Positions 43,926 through 56,555 of a stretch of DNA of 64,000 bases are shown here, in pieces. Every line of letters starts with the position of its first letter. The first letter of the stretch is position 1. The stretch covers positions 124,001-188,000 of the forward strand of contig VIIQ02000103.1 of assembly GCA_007449985.2 (NCBI GenBank), given 5' to 3'. The translations under genes were made by a program, and so were the position numbers. The notes under the pieces were generated by a model that saw only the letters and a list, made by a program, of their open reading frames with translations, ran no database searches and had not been told where the DNA came from. This DNA comes from Desmodesmus armatus (lineage: Eukaryota; Chlorophyta; Chlorophyceae; Sphaeropleales; Scenedesmaceae).

Positions 43926-46867
43926 TCAGCAGATATCCACAAAGTCGTCTCTGTGCCAGTCCTGTGCCGGCGATGCAGCATGATCAATCGCCATCAGCAG
44001 ATACCCTCCCTCATAGTCCCTCTCTCGCCCCTTGATTCCCCCCAAGTCCTCATCCCTCTGGGGCTGAACCCTAAGGTTCCTATACCTCAGGCCCCAGCGG
44101 CTGCATGTGTCCCTGAAAGCATCAAACACTGCCTGGTCCCGCACAGCACAGCACAGCAGGGCGCGCCCACCCTCTGCCAGCCTGTGCTTGATCGCTGCTG
44201 CTACAAGGCGTGCATGTGCCTTTTCATACATCACCTCATTGCCTAGGATCACAGGGAAGCGGTGTGAGAGAGGCACAGGGGGTGCCACATCGCTGCTGCC
44301 TGCGCCCAACTGCTGCTGCTGCTGCTGCTGTTGGGGATCGTCCTGCTGCTGCAAGAGTGAGTCTTCGCTTTCCTGCCAGTCCAGCAGCCTGACAGCCATG
44401 TTGGCAGCCTCCCATGCTGTCTGCTGCGCAGCGGCACCCGCAATGCTGTTATTATTGTTGGCATTGCTGCTGCCCCCGCCCTCTGCTGCACTGCTGGACC
44501 CCATCCCTGCTGCTGCTGGACTGGACATCAGCTCCCCTAGGTCAAAGTCCTCAACCGATTCTGCATCATCGAAAAGCTCTGCATCATCTGGGATGTCAAA
44601 GCCCTCCGCCTGCTGCTGCTGCTGGTCCTGCTGCTGCTGCTGCTGCTGGTGCTCGTGCTGCTCCTGTGTGTGAGGGGGTTGTGCTGGGGTTGGCTGCGTT
44701 GAGGAGCTGCATGGCTGTGTGCCTCCTGCTGTGCTGAGGGGCTGCTCTGTCTGTGTGGCGTTCATGTGCATGCATGTGCGCAGGTTGAGCAGCACTTTGT
44801 CTTCGTGGTCAGTCAACACAACCTGCAATGCAGCACAGGAGGCATGCGAGAGAAGCAACTAAACATTCACCTCCATTGCTTGCCAGCCCTGCCCTCCTAC
44901 CATGTCCGTCCTCAGGCAGGCATTCAGGCAGTACAACACCCTTGGCAATGCCTGTGACCTCTGACTGCTCCAGCTGGGGACTGATGCAACCCTATCAGCC
45001 ATTGGGGCTTTGTGGCAAGTTAACCAACACCGCAATATGTACCCAAGACCCCAGTGCTCAGGCAGGGGCTCGCAGGTACATCCTCATGGGCCCTGCTGTT
45101 GCACAGGTTAGGTAAGGTTGCTGCCAGCCTGTTGCCTGCTGACACGCACACCCCCGCACCTGCTGTGCGCCTGCCAGTGCTGCCACTAGGCCCACCAGGC
45201 CTGTGCCGCTGCCCAGCTCAAGCACCTCCTGACCCTGGAAGATCTCAGGATGGGCCAGCAGCTCCCTGCACAGCACACAGCACACAGCACACACCACAAT
45301 GCATCAGCACAGGTGCGAAGTCTGTGACAATTTGTGTGAGTTTGGTACACACCACTGCTGGTATACAGGCAGAGGGGGGCAGGAGAGGCTAGGCTTGCTG
45401 GGTCCACATAAGATCGCTCAGCAGGCATGAGCAAGCACTGCAGGATGATGCCCATGCTGCTGGTCGCCCTAGCAACCCTTGTATGCACGTACTGTACTTC
45501 AACTCCACCAGCAACAGGCTCCCAGATCAACTGCACAACCCGCTGTGTGCCCTGTTCACGCAGGCTTTTGCCCCATGTCACCCCTACCAAGCCAAAGTCT
45601 GCCTCACCTGACCATAATGTGGCAGACAGACCACACCTTGGCCCCTAGGCCATCGCCTAGGGCGCCCTCACGCACATGCACAGTGATGTCCCCGTATGTG
45701 AAGCGGCAAACCTGCAGACATACATGTCACACGTGTGGGTGATGGCAATGTTGCACAAGTTACATAACAAGCTCTTTGTGTTGCACCTGCAGACAGGGTC
45801 ACTGTGAGTGCGTTACAGTTGCCATATGGCCATCAAGCAGAAAGCCTGCAGATGAGAGGTTGGGTAGGTAGAGATCATGCAACAGCGCGCAGAGGCAACA
45901 CAAGGAACCGGTGTGTGTTGAGCTTGTCACAAGCTTGCATGATGTGTTTGACGCCTGCGCAAGTATGTGTCCTGTGAATGACGCTTCTGCAGGTGAATGA
46001 CTGTTGCTTGTTCATGTGATCCTGCTGCCGTCCACACCTTGCCTCCACAGGCCATGGGGCCTGAGCAAAGGGATATCATGTGTGACAATTGGTCAAGAGT
46101 TGACTCATCACCTGCAGGTGTGATCGCAGCAAGTGTGAACTGTGGCTCAAAAACTACAGTGATTGGGTCAGGGTCACCAAGCAAGCACCAAAAGACGGAC
46201 AGCTCAGCTGTTGGTGCATGTGTCAAGCCTTGATAGTGTGCGCGGCAACCGTGAGCTTGCCTTGATGCTAGGTGCATGGCCCCCTCCTCCCCCCGGCCCC
46301 CAAGCCAGGGCTGCATGCTGGGGTGCGGTGCCTGCCCTGTGCACTCACTGGTGTTCGATAGCAGCTTGGTCAGGGTTTTGACAGCGCCCAGTCTGTTAGC
46401 CTGCACGTAACACAGCGCAACCACCTAGCTCTTGTCACCTGTATTCTTCAAAACCACCTGCGTGCTGTTGGCTGCTGGGGAGGCCTTGCCTCAGCAACCA
46501 AGCAACCAAGCAACCACCCACCTCCTCGACGTAGGAAGACCCTCGCTGCAGGTCCTGCTGCAGCTGGGTGATGGCATGTTGGTGCCTGCAGGTCGTACTA
46601 AAGGTTCTAAACTTCCGTGACAACCAGTGCGTCCCGAGCCTGCACTTGGTACTGCTGTGAGTACTGCTGCTGCTACTGCTGCTGCTGCTGCTGCTCCAAG
46701 TACTGCTGCAGTTTCTGCTGTGCCTGACTGACCGTCAGATCATCCATTAGAACCTTTTCACACTCTACATACTTGTTGCGCTGGTAGGGGTCACACAGGA
46801 TGTCCAGCGCGCGTCCGACCCTCTCGTTGGCGATCAACAGTGCGAAAAAGTCCTCCTCGTCCGCCAT
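43926..46867 (-). CDS. METTL/FAM86-type protein-lysine methyltransferase
   Basis: S-adenosylmethionine-dependent class I (seven-beta-strand) methyltransferase of the METTL21/FAM86 group, which methylates lysines in translation factors and chaperones. Exons: 46704-46867, 46522-46585, 46349-46400, 46038-46111, 45608-45711, 45160-45265, 43926-44822; phases agree; 486 residues. The core shows FTYGDITVHVREG, GAKVWSVCHIM, motif I VLELGSGTGLVGLVAALAG, motif post I VVLTDHEDKVLLNL, then, after a ~120-residue Gln/Asp/Ser-rich insertion, AVRLLDWQ and the VILGNEVMYE strand with EGGRALLCCAVRD. The first four exons form an N-terminal helical region (start MADEEDFFALLIANERVGRA) and rest on phase and splice signals alone. 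The Gln insertion comes from CAG/CTG runs. A TGTAA lies 41 bases past the stop. Confidence 0.85.
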
Positions 46868-47207
46868 GCTGCTGCTGTTGATGTGGGAGTATACCTCTAA
46901 GCTTTCTGCTCAACTTTCTGCTGCTACGGGTACGTGGTGTGGGCATGTATTCGTTGCAGTTGTCAACCCCCAGTGCCACTGTTCACCTCAACTAAGCCGG
47001 TCAAGGTTGTCGAGTTCGTAGGTGCTTATGTTTTCTGCTTGACATTGCTTGTTTTCCCACTTTGACATCGCAATGCATTCACGAAGCAATTCTACTACTG
47101 GAGGACAGTGGCATGTCATCTGACAGTGGCATGACCACAGCGTTTGCAGCGCATCTCCCCTGTTTATTAAACAATCCCTGTAACCCATCGGACAAGAGGC
47201 CTTTGTT
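46868..47207. promoter_or_regulatory. Divergent promoter, methyltransferase / zipper-like protein
   Basis: 340 bp between two divergent start codons. TTTATTAAAC at 47161-47170 is a TATA-like element 40 bases before the plus-strand start. An in-frame TAA upstream of ATG 47208 shows that reading starts there. Confidence 0.5.
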
Positions 47208-50200
47208 ATGTCGCACTACCGTGCCACCAAACAGCTGCAGCTTCTTCAGCAGAAGGCAGCAGGACTGCAACAGCAGCATAGGGAGCTGGCAGCTGGCAAG
47301 AGGGAGCTGCACATCCGGAACGGCTTGCTGAGAGCCATGTGCGGCGTTGCCTGCTTTATCCAAATCACACTGGCATGCAGCTCCTCAAGCTCAAAGCAAG
47401 AAGAGAGGGAGGGAGGTGCAGCTAAATTTGAAGAGTTGCTGGAGACAGAGGTCAAGCTGTTGCTGCAGCTGACCAAGTCTGATCTTGATGACAGCCTCCC
47501 ACTGGCACAGCTGCTGCATCCTGAGCCAGACACCATAGCGCCGTGAGTGTGTTGGGGATTGATTGGCGTCAGCTGAGGTAGTGTGTAGGAGGTTGGTTGA
47601 CAGTCATCAGTATGGGTATTCAGTGTCTGGTTGCTCTAGCCCATGGCATGTCTATTGAGAGCCGCAAGGCGTATATCAGTTTTGATGCTCCTTGATGTTC
47701 CAGCGCTTGATGGGGTGCTGCGGCCCTTGGCCCTTGCAAGCCCACCACCCTACATACGTGTGTGCTTGCTCTCATGTGGTTGCAGGTGCACAGATCCCAT
47801 GCAGTTTCTGCAGCGTATTGTTGCCCTGCCTCCTTTTGAGGTATGCGCTGGGGATGAGCCTAGCAGGGTGCCTGTTGCAGCATGTGTCAATGTGTTCAGC
47901 AACATCAGCAGTGCTGGCCTCACTGGACAGGCTGTCCACGTGATAAGATATGTGCAGCAGCGTTTCGTTTCACGGCCAGCATGTTGCCACAGAGACACCT
48001 TCAAGTTGCTCTTGCATCCATGAGTGCTGCAAGGTTTGATATTCTACTCTGAGTATGTGGGTTGGTGGGTTTTAGGTAAAGGTTTTAAACAGTGTTGCAC
48101 ACCTGTGGTCACTGTCTGCGCTGTGCATCTGCAATGCACTTCTGCTTGTGCAGGGTGCAGCAACAATGAAGGCTGAGGATGTGGCATGTGTGATGCAGCA
48201 GAGCATTGAAAGGATCAGTATCAAGCTGCATCAGGTGTGCTGAACCCAGCAGCAGTTGTGGAGCAACAGCTGTCAGGCACCATGTGCCTGTTTGAAAATC
48301 AAGGAGCATATCCTGTCTGAAAACTGTGCTTCATCGCAGTGACTGGTACTGCTGCTGGTGTTTGGTCAGCTACCAGTCACCCCCCCCCCCCCATTTCTGG
48401 TATGGATTCCTGCAAAACTGCACAATTTGATGGTTTGCTGGTTGTGCTATGTGGCCCCACCAGTCCTTGATTTCCTTGTGGGTGGCTGCGCTTTGCCCTC
48501 ATGCTGTGACTGTATCTGTTACTTCTTTCCTGCAGGTTGATGCCTGCACTGATCCTGTGGGCAGGCAGCCAGTGATGGATGAGTTGGTGATACTTTGCGA
48601 CAGGTGAGGTATATCCTGCAGCTTTTTTCTTCAGATTTCATTTCAATGCTTGCTCATTAATCTCATTTCATCAATCTCATTTCATTTTGTTCATTTCATT
48701 TTCATTTCTCCTGCATTTCCTGCAGCAGCCCCGACTTGTCTGACAACTTGCCCATGCCAGCACAGGGCAGCACCTGTCCTTATGTGTTTGTGGCTGTGCA
48801 TCAGTATTTCACACACCTTCGTGAACCACACCCACACACTGACATGCATGGCCCGCCCTGCTGTATTCATTGCTGCTGGTAGTATTGTTCATCATGACAC
48901 CAAAGCGTGTGTGACAAGGTGGCATGGTGTGCTGTACAGTACTGTGTACCTTTCCGGTATCTTTCCTGCTGGCGTGCTGGCCTGCAGGTACTGGCACTGC
49001 CTCAGGAGCTTGGTGATGTTGGGCCGCCAAGACGTGGTGGAGCAGGTGCGTCTCACACAGACAGCAAGTGGAGACGTGTTGATGCAACTGTTACTGTCAT
49101 GGTTCAGGCCATGCCTGAACACCCTGTAGGCAGCCAACAAAGCCAGCACAGTGTTAGTGTGCCGTATGAGTGTGTTTCTACTTGGATGCGTGTGGGTTCA
49201 GGGCAGTTTGCGCTTGTACCAGTCCAGCATGGGCGTGTGTGTTGCTAGCTGCAAGAGGTCATGCATAAGACTATGACCCTGCAGCTGCTATGACGAAGCT
49301 TGCACATCCGTACTTGGTAGAACTCGTTATGCTCCTGCACCCGTCCAAAGGGTATAAGGGGGTAAGCTAGGAGCATGCTTGACATATGCATGCACCATGT
49401 TTCATTCTTTTGACCATGCATGCACCATGGTTCACTTTTGTCATGTGTCCGTTGCTGCATGTGGCCAGGCGACCTGCATCAACCTGCAGACAAAGGTCCT
49501 GGAGCCTGCAGAAGCAGCACAGCACCAGCAAGCACAGGCAATAGCGGTGGTGCCGCTGTTGAAGCTCTCCCTGCAGCAGCAGGAGTTCATCGCAGTGGGC
49601 ACACAGCTCTACTACGATCTTCTGGCTGCCATCCACCAAGAGCGGCTTCAGGTCAATACACAGATGACAGCTGCTGATCCGGACCAGGTGCCGGTTAGCA
49701 GGACCGTTAGCATGGATGACAGCAGTGTGGAGGCGGAAAGCCCTAGCTGCGTCAGCAGCGGGAGTGAGCTGTTGGAGTTGCTGCCGGAGCGGCAGAGGCT
49801 GCTGGAGAGGCAGCAGGAACTCACGAAGCGGCTGGGCGTGCTGCTGAACAAGGAGGTGAGCTGGTTTGGCTCTGGTTGTGGTTGTCCTATATGATTTATT
49901 GTCCTGCGGGATTCTCTGGTTGTCCCATAAGATTGTGGTTGTCCTCTGGTTAGAAAGCTGTTTGCAGGGTGTCATTCATATCAGTCCAGCTGGCCTGGTG
50001 CTTGTTTTGACTGGGTATGCAAGGTGTGCGTGTCGGCATACGGAGTGCATGCGTGCTCACACTAGAACCGGCCTACAATGACAGTCCCACAAGGACAGCC
50101 AAAAGATGATGCTGTGTGTGCGGTGTCCTGCCTGAACTACACCTCCAAAGCACAGTCACAGGTCTTTATCCCTTCCAGGTGCACGGCGGCCAAGTCACCC

Positions 50201-50394
50201 AGTCATGTTGTTGTGATTGTTGTGCACTGCAGTACAAGTTGAGGGGTGTGGCAGTGAGCTGGTTCGTCGGCACCCTCACCTACAAGCAGCTGGCACGCCT
50301 GGCTGTGATGTCATACCCGTACGCCATGCGCCCCCTGTTTCTGGCGACCGAAGTGATGCAGCAGTGGCAGCAGCTGTCCAAGCAAGCACAGTGA
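47208..50394 (+). CDS. Leucine-zipper-like coiled-coil protein
   Basis: Exons: 47208-47542, 47786-47840, 48154-48234, 48536-48603, 48988-49045, 49469-49855, 50233-50394; phases agree; 381 residues. The N-terminus (YRATKQLQLLQQKAAGLQQQ, then HRELAAGKRELHIRNGLL) looks like the zipper half of a plant/algal bZIP, but the basic DNA-binding region is almost missing. Downstream are helical blocks CTDPMQFLQRIVALPPFE, SIERISIKLHQ, MDELVILCDR, YWHCLRSLVMLGRQD, a second coiled coil (LPERQRLLERQQELTKRLGV) and SWFVGTLTYKQLARLAVMSYPYAMRP. This layout resembles algal bZIP-type regulators, but I cannot name it. For exon 7 an acceptor at 50178 is an in-frame alternative adding ~18 Cys-rich residues. TGTAA at 50860-50864. 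Confidence 0.75.
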
Positions 50395-53300
50395 TAAACA
50401 TATCATATACGTTGACTTTTTGTTGTTTTGCATCTTCCATTATGGATCTACATGGATCCTTTTCTCGGGCGGTTTTCAATGTGTGATTGCACAGCAGCTG
50501 GTGTGGTGGCCTGGCAACAGCTAGTGTTGTGGGCTGCAGAGCTCTGGTCACCCAGCTACGCATGGTGCTTGCTTGGGGAGCTCTGGCGACTTGCTGACCA
50601 CAGGTCCTGGGGAATCCCACTGCAGTTGTTTAAGTTTGCAACCACAGAGCAGCATGTGTGGGGTGGTCTGCGCCAGCCCGTTTCAGCGCTGCTGTTCGTA
50701 TGCCCTTTGTATGCCTGCGTTGTGGCCACGACTGGCCCAGGCTCTGCGAGGCAGCAATGCCTTACCAAAAGGCCTGGTGGTGCTGTCCTATGCACCTGTG
50801 TGGATCTGTGCTTTAGGGCATGCCCAATGCCCGTGCACAAGGAACCTGCTGGAAAAGTCTGTAATTATGATGCTTTTGCATCTGCTTGGCCGGTGTGTTG
50901 CTGTGCATTGCAGGTGTGCTTGTCAGGGCATCATGCTAATGGGAACTTTGTGGGTGGCGGGAGATCTTTTTGCTGGGGCAGTTTGTCAAAAGCTGCGATG
51001 TTGCTGTCATATCAGGGTGTGTTGGTTGTGAGCGTGTTGTGTGGCAGCTACCTGTGCTCGCTAGCAGTCTGACACAACATCTGTGGCGATGTCTTGGTTA
51101 TGTTGGAGGTGTGCTCATCATAGATTGGGTCCCGGGCCTCGCATTGGGTCGGCTGGGCGCTCGATGCCTCTTCGCAACAGACACTGACTGACTGACATCA
51201 TGATAATTGACGAGCATCTGTTCCGCTTTCAGTTTGAAGTTGGTGGCTATGTTGCTCGCGTTGTCTTGCCTGCGTGTTATGTTTGTTGCGCGGAGTGCGG
51301 GCCGTAGCTAGGGGTTGTCGGCAGCGGTGTCGCTTTGGAAGCTAGCGCTGTGCTGGTGTGGTTTGCTCTGGACTGGGGGTGGTGCACAATTGTGGCCGTC
51401 TGTTTGCATCAGCAAGTCCGCTTGAGAGCTGCTGCATCGGCTATGTCATATGGCCAGGTGTATCCACAGCGCACACGATGGTGCATGTCGGTTGCTTTCC
51501 TCTTGCCCCTGGTGGGCGGTGGCCACTGCGCGTGTGATAGGGATACTGTGTTCATGAGTGCGCTATCTGCACGGACTTTTAGCCGGCAATCTTCCTCGAT
51601 TGCGTTTGCACGGTAATGAGCTCCGGCCATTTGCTGTCTGTATTTGTGTGTGTGACAAAGACGCATGTTGCGTGTGTTGTTGCACGCATCGTGCGCATGG
51701 CAGGTGGTGATCGACCTATCTGTGGGGCTGGGTGCGGGCAGCATCTGCGATGGATTGCGCGCGCTGACATATATCCTGCAGTCATGCCTGTGCCACAGTG
51801 GTTTGAGTAGTTGGCCGCTGCTGATGTATGTTCGCGGCTGAGTCCAGCTAACAGAAGGGTGCAATCGGCCATATTATGGGCTGGGTGGGGAGACAAGACA
51901 GCTTGAATCTCATTAGGGGTCAGTTGGAAAGGCATGGATGGTGAGTTCAGGTGCAAGGCTGTCATCTGGATCTCTGTCAAGCATGACTGTGGGGCTCTGG
52001 TGTGCAAGACGCATACTTTTCGAGTATCGTTCTCAGCATTCTGAGGCTTGACTTGTTGTATGCCTGGCGGCTGTACTCACTGGGCCAAACAAAGTGGGTC
52101 TCAGCAAGTGTGGGTGTTGGTTGCCTCACACCTTTGCCCTAGCCCCAGCCTGCAGGCTTGCTTTGTACACGCTACCACGTGTGTCCTGTGGGGTGGCTGA
52201 AGCAGTCAAGCTCAACTCCTTTCGTTGAGTTGTGACCTCAATGTGTTTCTTCGTATCGTAGTATGTGTGCATGAGTTAGGCGCAGGTTTGACGCCCTGCC
52301 CTCAAGTGGCCAGGTGTGCAAGTCCAGGCTGTTCGCCCTCATCATTGGTCGAGCTCACGACCTCAGGGGGTTTCGAAACCCCCAGAATTCTGGAGAGTGG
52401 CAGTTTGCTTCAGCTATAGTCTGCACACAGCAATGCCACCTCATGCATCGTCTTTGAGCTGATGCGTCAGGTGCACCGCGCACACCATGTCGCGTTCTTC
52501 CATGGATGCCGACATCCATCATCAGTCAGTTTGCTTGTCGGCATCACAGCTGACAGCATGACACACGTGCGTAACGAATGCACGTGCCCTGCTCCTACCC
52601 GCATCAACGAGCGTGGATACTGCTGCTTCTGGGATAGGCCAGCAACACCTGAGTGCCTTTTGACACCAAACACTGGTGGGGTGTGGGCTGTGCCTCAATG
52701 GTGGGCTGTGTGGCCGGCAGCTGCCTTGTTTCCTTCTTTTGGAACTGTGGCGGGGTGTTTTCATGGCTCACAGCTACATGATGTTAGGGAGAAATGTTCA
52801 CTGGCATGCGCTTTGCAACAAAGTGCTTCTGGTTTCATGTGCCTGTTTTTCAGGGCCCTTTGACAACACTGGTGGGCAGTTGCATGTACCCAGTGTCCTT
52901 GGCTTGCAGGCATGATTGCTACATGAGCAGCTGCATTTGGTGTGTGGTTTTTTGGTGCTGTTGTACTTCCAGACTGCACCCTGCTATACATCTCGCTTGG
53001 GGATATGCCACTCTTTGTCCCGTGGTTGCCGGCGCGTGACAGGGGTGAGCCACAAAAGGAAAGAAAAGGGCACTCCACCAGGTGTCGGCCGTGTCAACGT
53101 TTGAGCTGGGAAAAGCGAACCGGTTTTCAAGGCAATCTGCACCTGAGGTGCTGCGCTTGCATCGTATGTATACAGGCCTGCCTGCGTACGGCTGATTGCT
53201 GCTGGCTACGCCAGCACATGACCTGTAGGATCCACCTTGCACCGTCAAATACAGGGTGTTTGTGTGTGACAACCCCTGTGTGACAATCCCCGTGCAAGCG

Positions 53301-56300
53301 CTGAGCTGTTGCTGTCGCTGTGTTTGGTGTGGTGTTTGTGTTTGCTTCTGATTGAGCTTGGGACTGGTGACTCGCTCCTGCACGACGCATATCTTCTACT
53401 AGTAGTACTACCTGCAAGTGCATGCAGTGTGTGGCTACAGCTGCTGCTGCTGCGTGACATGTGCAATGTCAAACTCCACTGGCTGCAACAAGCATCCTGT
53501 ACTATAGGGTGCTCTCCTAGTAGGAGAGCCTCTGCATCGTGCCTGACGTGCATGTTCACAACTTGCTTACAACTCTGGCTCAGACTGTCAACTTGACAAC
53601 ACAGCAAACCCAACAGCATGCAGGGGCAGCTGGAACCTGCAATCACCTGAACTTTCAGACACTGCCACTGCACTGACAACTACAAGCAGTAGGGTTTCTT
53701 GGCAACTACAAACAAGTATTGAGACGTCCAAACCACATCAATCTCTGCTGGGCATGCATGCTGACGCGCTGTTTACCCCCACACAGATATAGAGTTGCAT
53801 GACCTGCACAAACTCTGCTGAATATTAAGCACAGCTTTTCAAGCTCACGACTGCTCAGTCATGCATCTTACACGCAGCAATGCTGTCACCCTGCCACACT
53901 CAAAAGTCACACAACATGCACACCTTGTCATAAGGTGATCAAGCTCATGAATGACACCGCATGCATGCTGACCATGTGCATGCAGACATGCTGCAACCCT
54001 GATAGGCAAGAACTCACACAACATCTAATGCACAAAGTGACACAAACCCTGCTGCTGATGAAATCAAAAGCCCAAGACATGGCCAAGTATATGCTTGCCA
54101 GGTCCGGTGTACATGATGAAGGGTGGAGGCTGCCAGCCCACTTGAGCCAAGTGGGGTGAGTGGCATGACTGCGCCTGTGGTGAACCACTGGCATAAGTCA
54201 GGAAGGTGGCGGGTGTACATGACAAACATGCCAGACTCACAGATGCCAAAACCTGCAAATCAAGTTCCTCCGCAACTACCTGCACAACTACCTGCACATG
54301 AAGCGCCCACAAAAGCAGTGTAGTGCCAAAAACAGAGAGCAGCAGGAAGCCACAGAGCGGCGGCCTACTGCAGTGCAACGCCAACATGTATGCCTGCAGG
54401 TGCAGTCAGCTCTCCCAAAACCTGCCTGCAGAAAGCTACACACACCCCGCTCCACACATGTACCCGGTCAGCGGCCCAAAATCAGCAAGACGACACTGTA
54501 GAGTTTCCCAAATAAAGATTGCTTGTGACGCACTGTACAGGGCATACCATGCCCAACTTCCCGACCTTCCATAGATATCCTGCCCCCGCAACCACCCGGC
54601 CACGTCACACAATGCATGGTTGAGCCTCCCCCTGCTGCCCCACAAACCATGCCACAACTGCCTGTCACACCTGCCCTATGATAAGGTACAACCGCAACAC
54701 ATCTGCCAACCCTTACTACATGTGCTGGTCGACGACTTCCCACGACCACTCAGATCATGCTGAGCACAACACCATCTTCTCTGGCTACACATGGCATGAT
54801 GCGCACTATAGCCCGGGATGATTGCCACTGCCATTGTCCTTGGGGACCTTGCCCACAGTGTGCCCATAGTGCTGCTTGAAACACTTCAAAGCAAGTGCCC
54901 GCCATGTGCATGTGTGGCCAGCTGGAAGACAAACGGCAGCAAAGCCACCAAACTTCCTTCTCAAAGATAGTAGATACCTAGCCCTGGTTCATTGCCAGGA
55001 AAGAAGCCAGCATGCAAACAACCCAACATCTTCTGGTACTGTGTACGCCCAAGTGGAGAGCATGCGCCAATACAAGCCAACTGAACCTCCAAGGCAGATT
55101 GCCTCTTCACACATGACAAGTTGCCACCAACTTTTGCGATGATAGGTTGCAGCTTGACTTTGGGCAGCAACTCAAACAACAACAGGTTGGACATGCTCTG
55201 GAGCATCCCCAAGGGACATCCCACTGCAGTGCCCTGCAGACTCCGCAGCCAGCTTGGCTTTGACAATGCTCAACAACAGCAACATTCAAGTGCTGCTGGC
55301 CCCAACATCAAAGGTGAGTGCTTCCGCTGGGCTAGCACTTGGTGACCACAAAGGGTTTGCAGAAACCACAGTGGTTTTGCAGAAACAAGAAGAGACCAAC
55401 CGTATGCATGATTCCCCACCAAACAAGCCTTGTGGCCTTGCTGAGCCACTCTGAGTGACCTGACCGTGAGCCACAGGTTGGGTTGCAGAGTCCATCGGGC
55501 GTCACAAAATCACAATCAACCAAACATCAAGCATCAAGCAAGCTGGCAACCAAACATCAGGCAAGCTAGCTGTCACTGGCTAATCCCTACACTGGAAATG
55601 GGTGTGGGCAGCCGCGTGCATGGCACCAGGCCTGGGGCTAAAGTACGGCGCTTATGGTCCAAAGCTCAATCCAAGGCGACACTACAATGACCACTACATA
55701 AGCAGGAGGGCCTAACAAAGAGACCTGCAAATAAATAAAGTACACACTTGTAACAATCCTCCCCCCCCCCCCCCCAATACCCTGCTGAGCAGGGGCTTTA
55801 TGGCAGACCCTGCGGCACATCATCTCGTGCAGCATGCATGGGCGCCCGTATCAACCCCTATTGAGACAGGCACACAACCACCGTCTCGACAAACCAAGCT
55901 GCAACAAAGCAACCTTGTCAGGCAGGAATAGGAGCCCCTATTACTCCCGCGTGTCACCTGGAAAAGCTCCAGTTCCCGCATCCCGTCCAGTGAAAGACAA
56001 GAGCTGCCATCATGGCCATCCAGTGGACAAGCCAGGCGCCCACAAACGGCCACCAATCAAGCTGTCAATAAGGCTGCTGCGTTAGACACCCCCTGCACGA
56101 CTCAGTCAGGAGCTCACCAAACACCTTGTCAAGTGCTGACCACGTCAAACCACGTGATCACAGTGCACTGTGATGGCAACATGACTTTGACCCTGGCACA
56201 TGTGGTACTCCCCTCACGCATCATGCACTGGCATCACAGGTTTAATGGCGCTCACAGCCTGCCTTACCTCCCTGCACATGGTTTACTATGCACTGCACAG

Positions 56301-56555
56301 ATTTCCCCAGTCGGCAGCATCCATCACTCCAGGTGGTCTGGACACTGGGGCATGCCATGCCGCCAGTTAACCTGCATGGAGTCCCTGGAGACAAGCCCCT
56401 AGAAAACACAAACTGGAGCCCCGTCACCATGCACGGGCATGACATACCAATCAGGCCGCAAGGCACACCCTCACTGTACCCTGCAGGCAATGCGCACTGC
56501 AACAGACACCCTGCCAGGGACATGGCACACTGCTAAACCACCAATCACCTGCGCA
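50395..56555. other. 6.2-kb stretch without a recognisable gene
   Basis: All open frames are short (under 215 codons) and none has family similarity or a splice-consistent chain that I could build. Small features: a 9-bp-arm hairpin GCTCTCCTAGTAGGAGAGC at 53511-53529, a 15-base poly-C at 55758, and the repeated phrase CAACTACCTGCA at 54275. From about 53700 the plus strand becomes A/C-rich, unlike the T/G-rich 50400-53600 part, so two different old sequences may be joined here. I see no terminal repeats or transposase. Confidence 0.4.

Noticed and set aside
46673..46867. Separate short J-domain-like gene (ALDILCDPYQRNKY resembles DnaJ helix IV)
   Set aside because: No HPD motif or helix II. 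The segment has a donor at 46703 that splices in phase through three small exons into the methyltransferase, so it is better as that gene's N-terminus.
53935..55345. Decayed retroelement in the A/C-rich block
   Set aside because: Some frames are locally open, but there is no reverse transcriptase, integrase or transposase motif and no terminal repeat.
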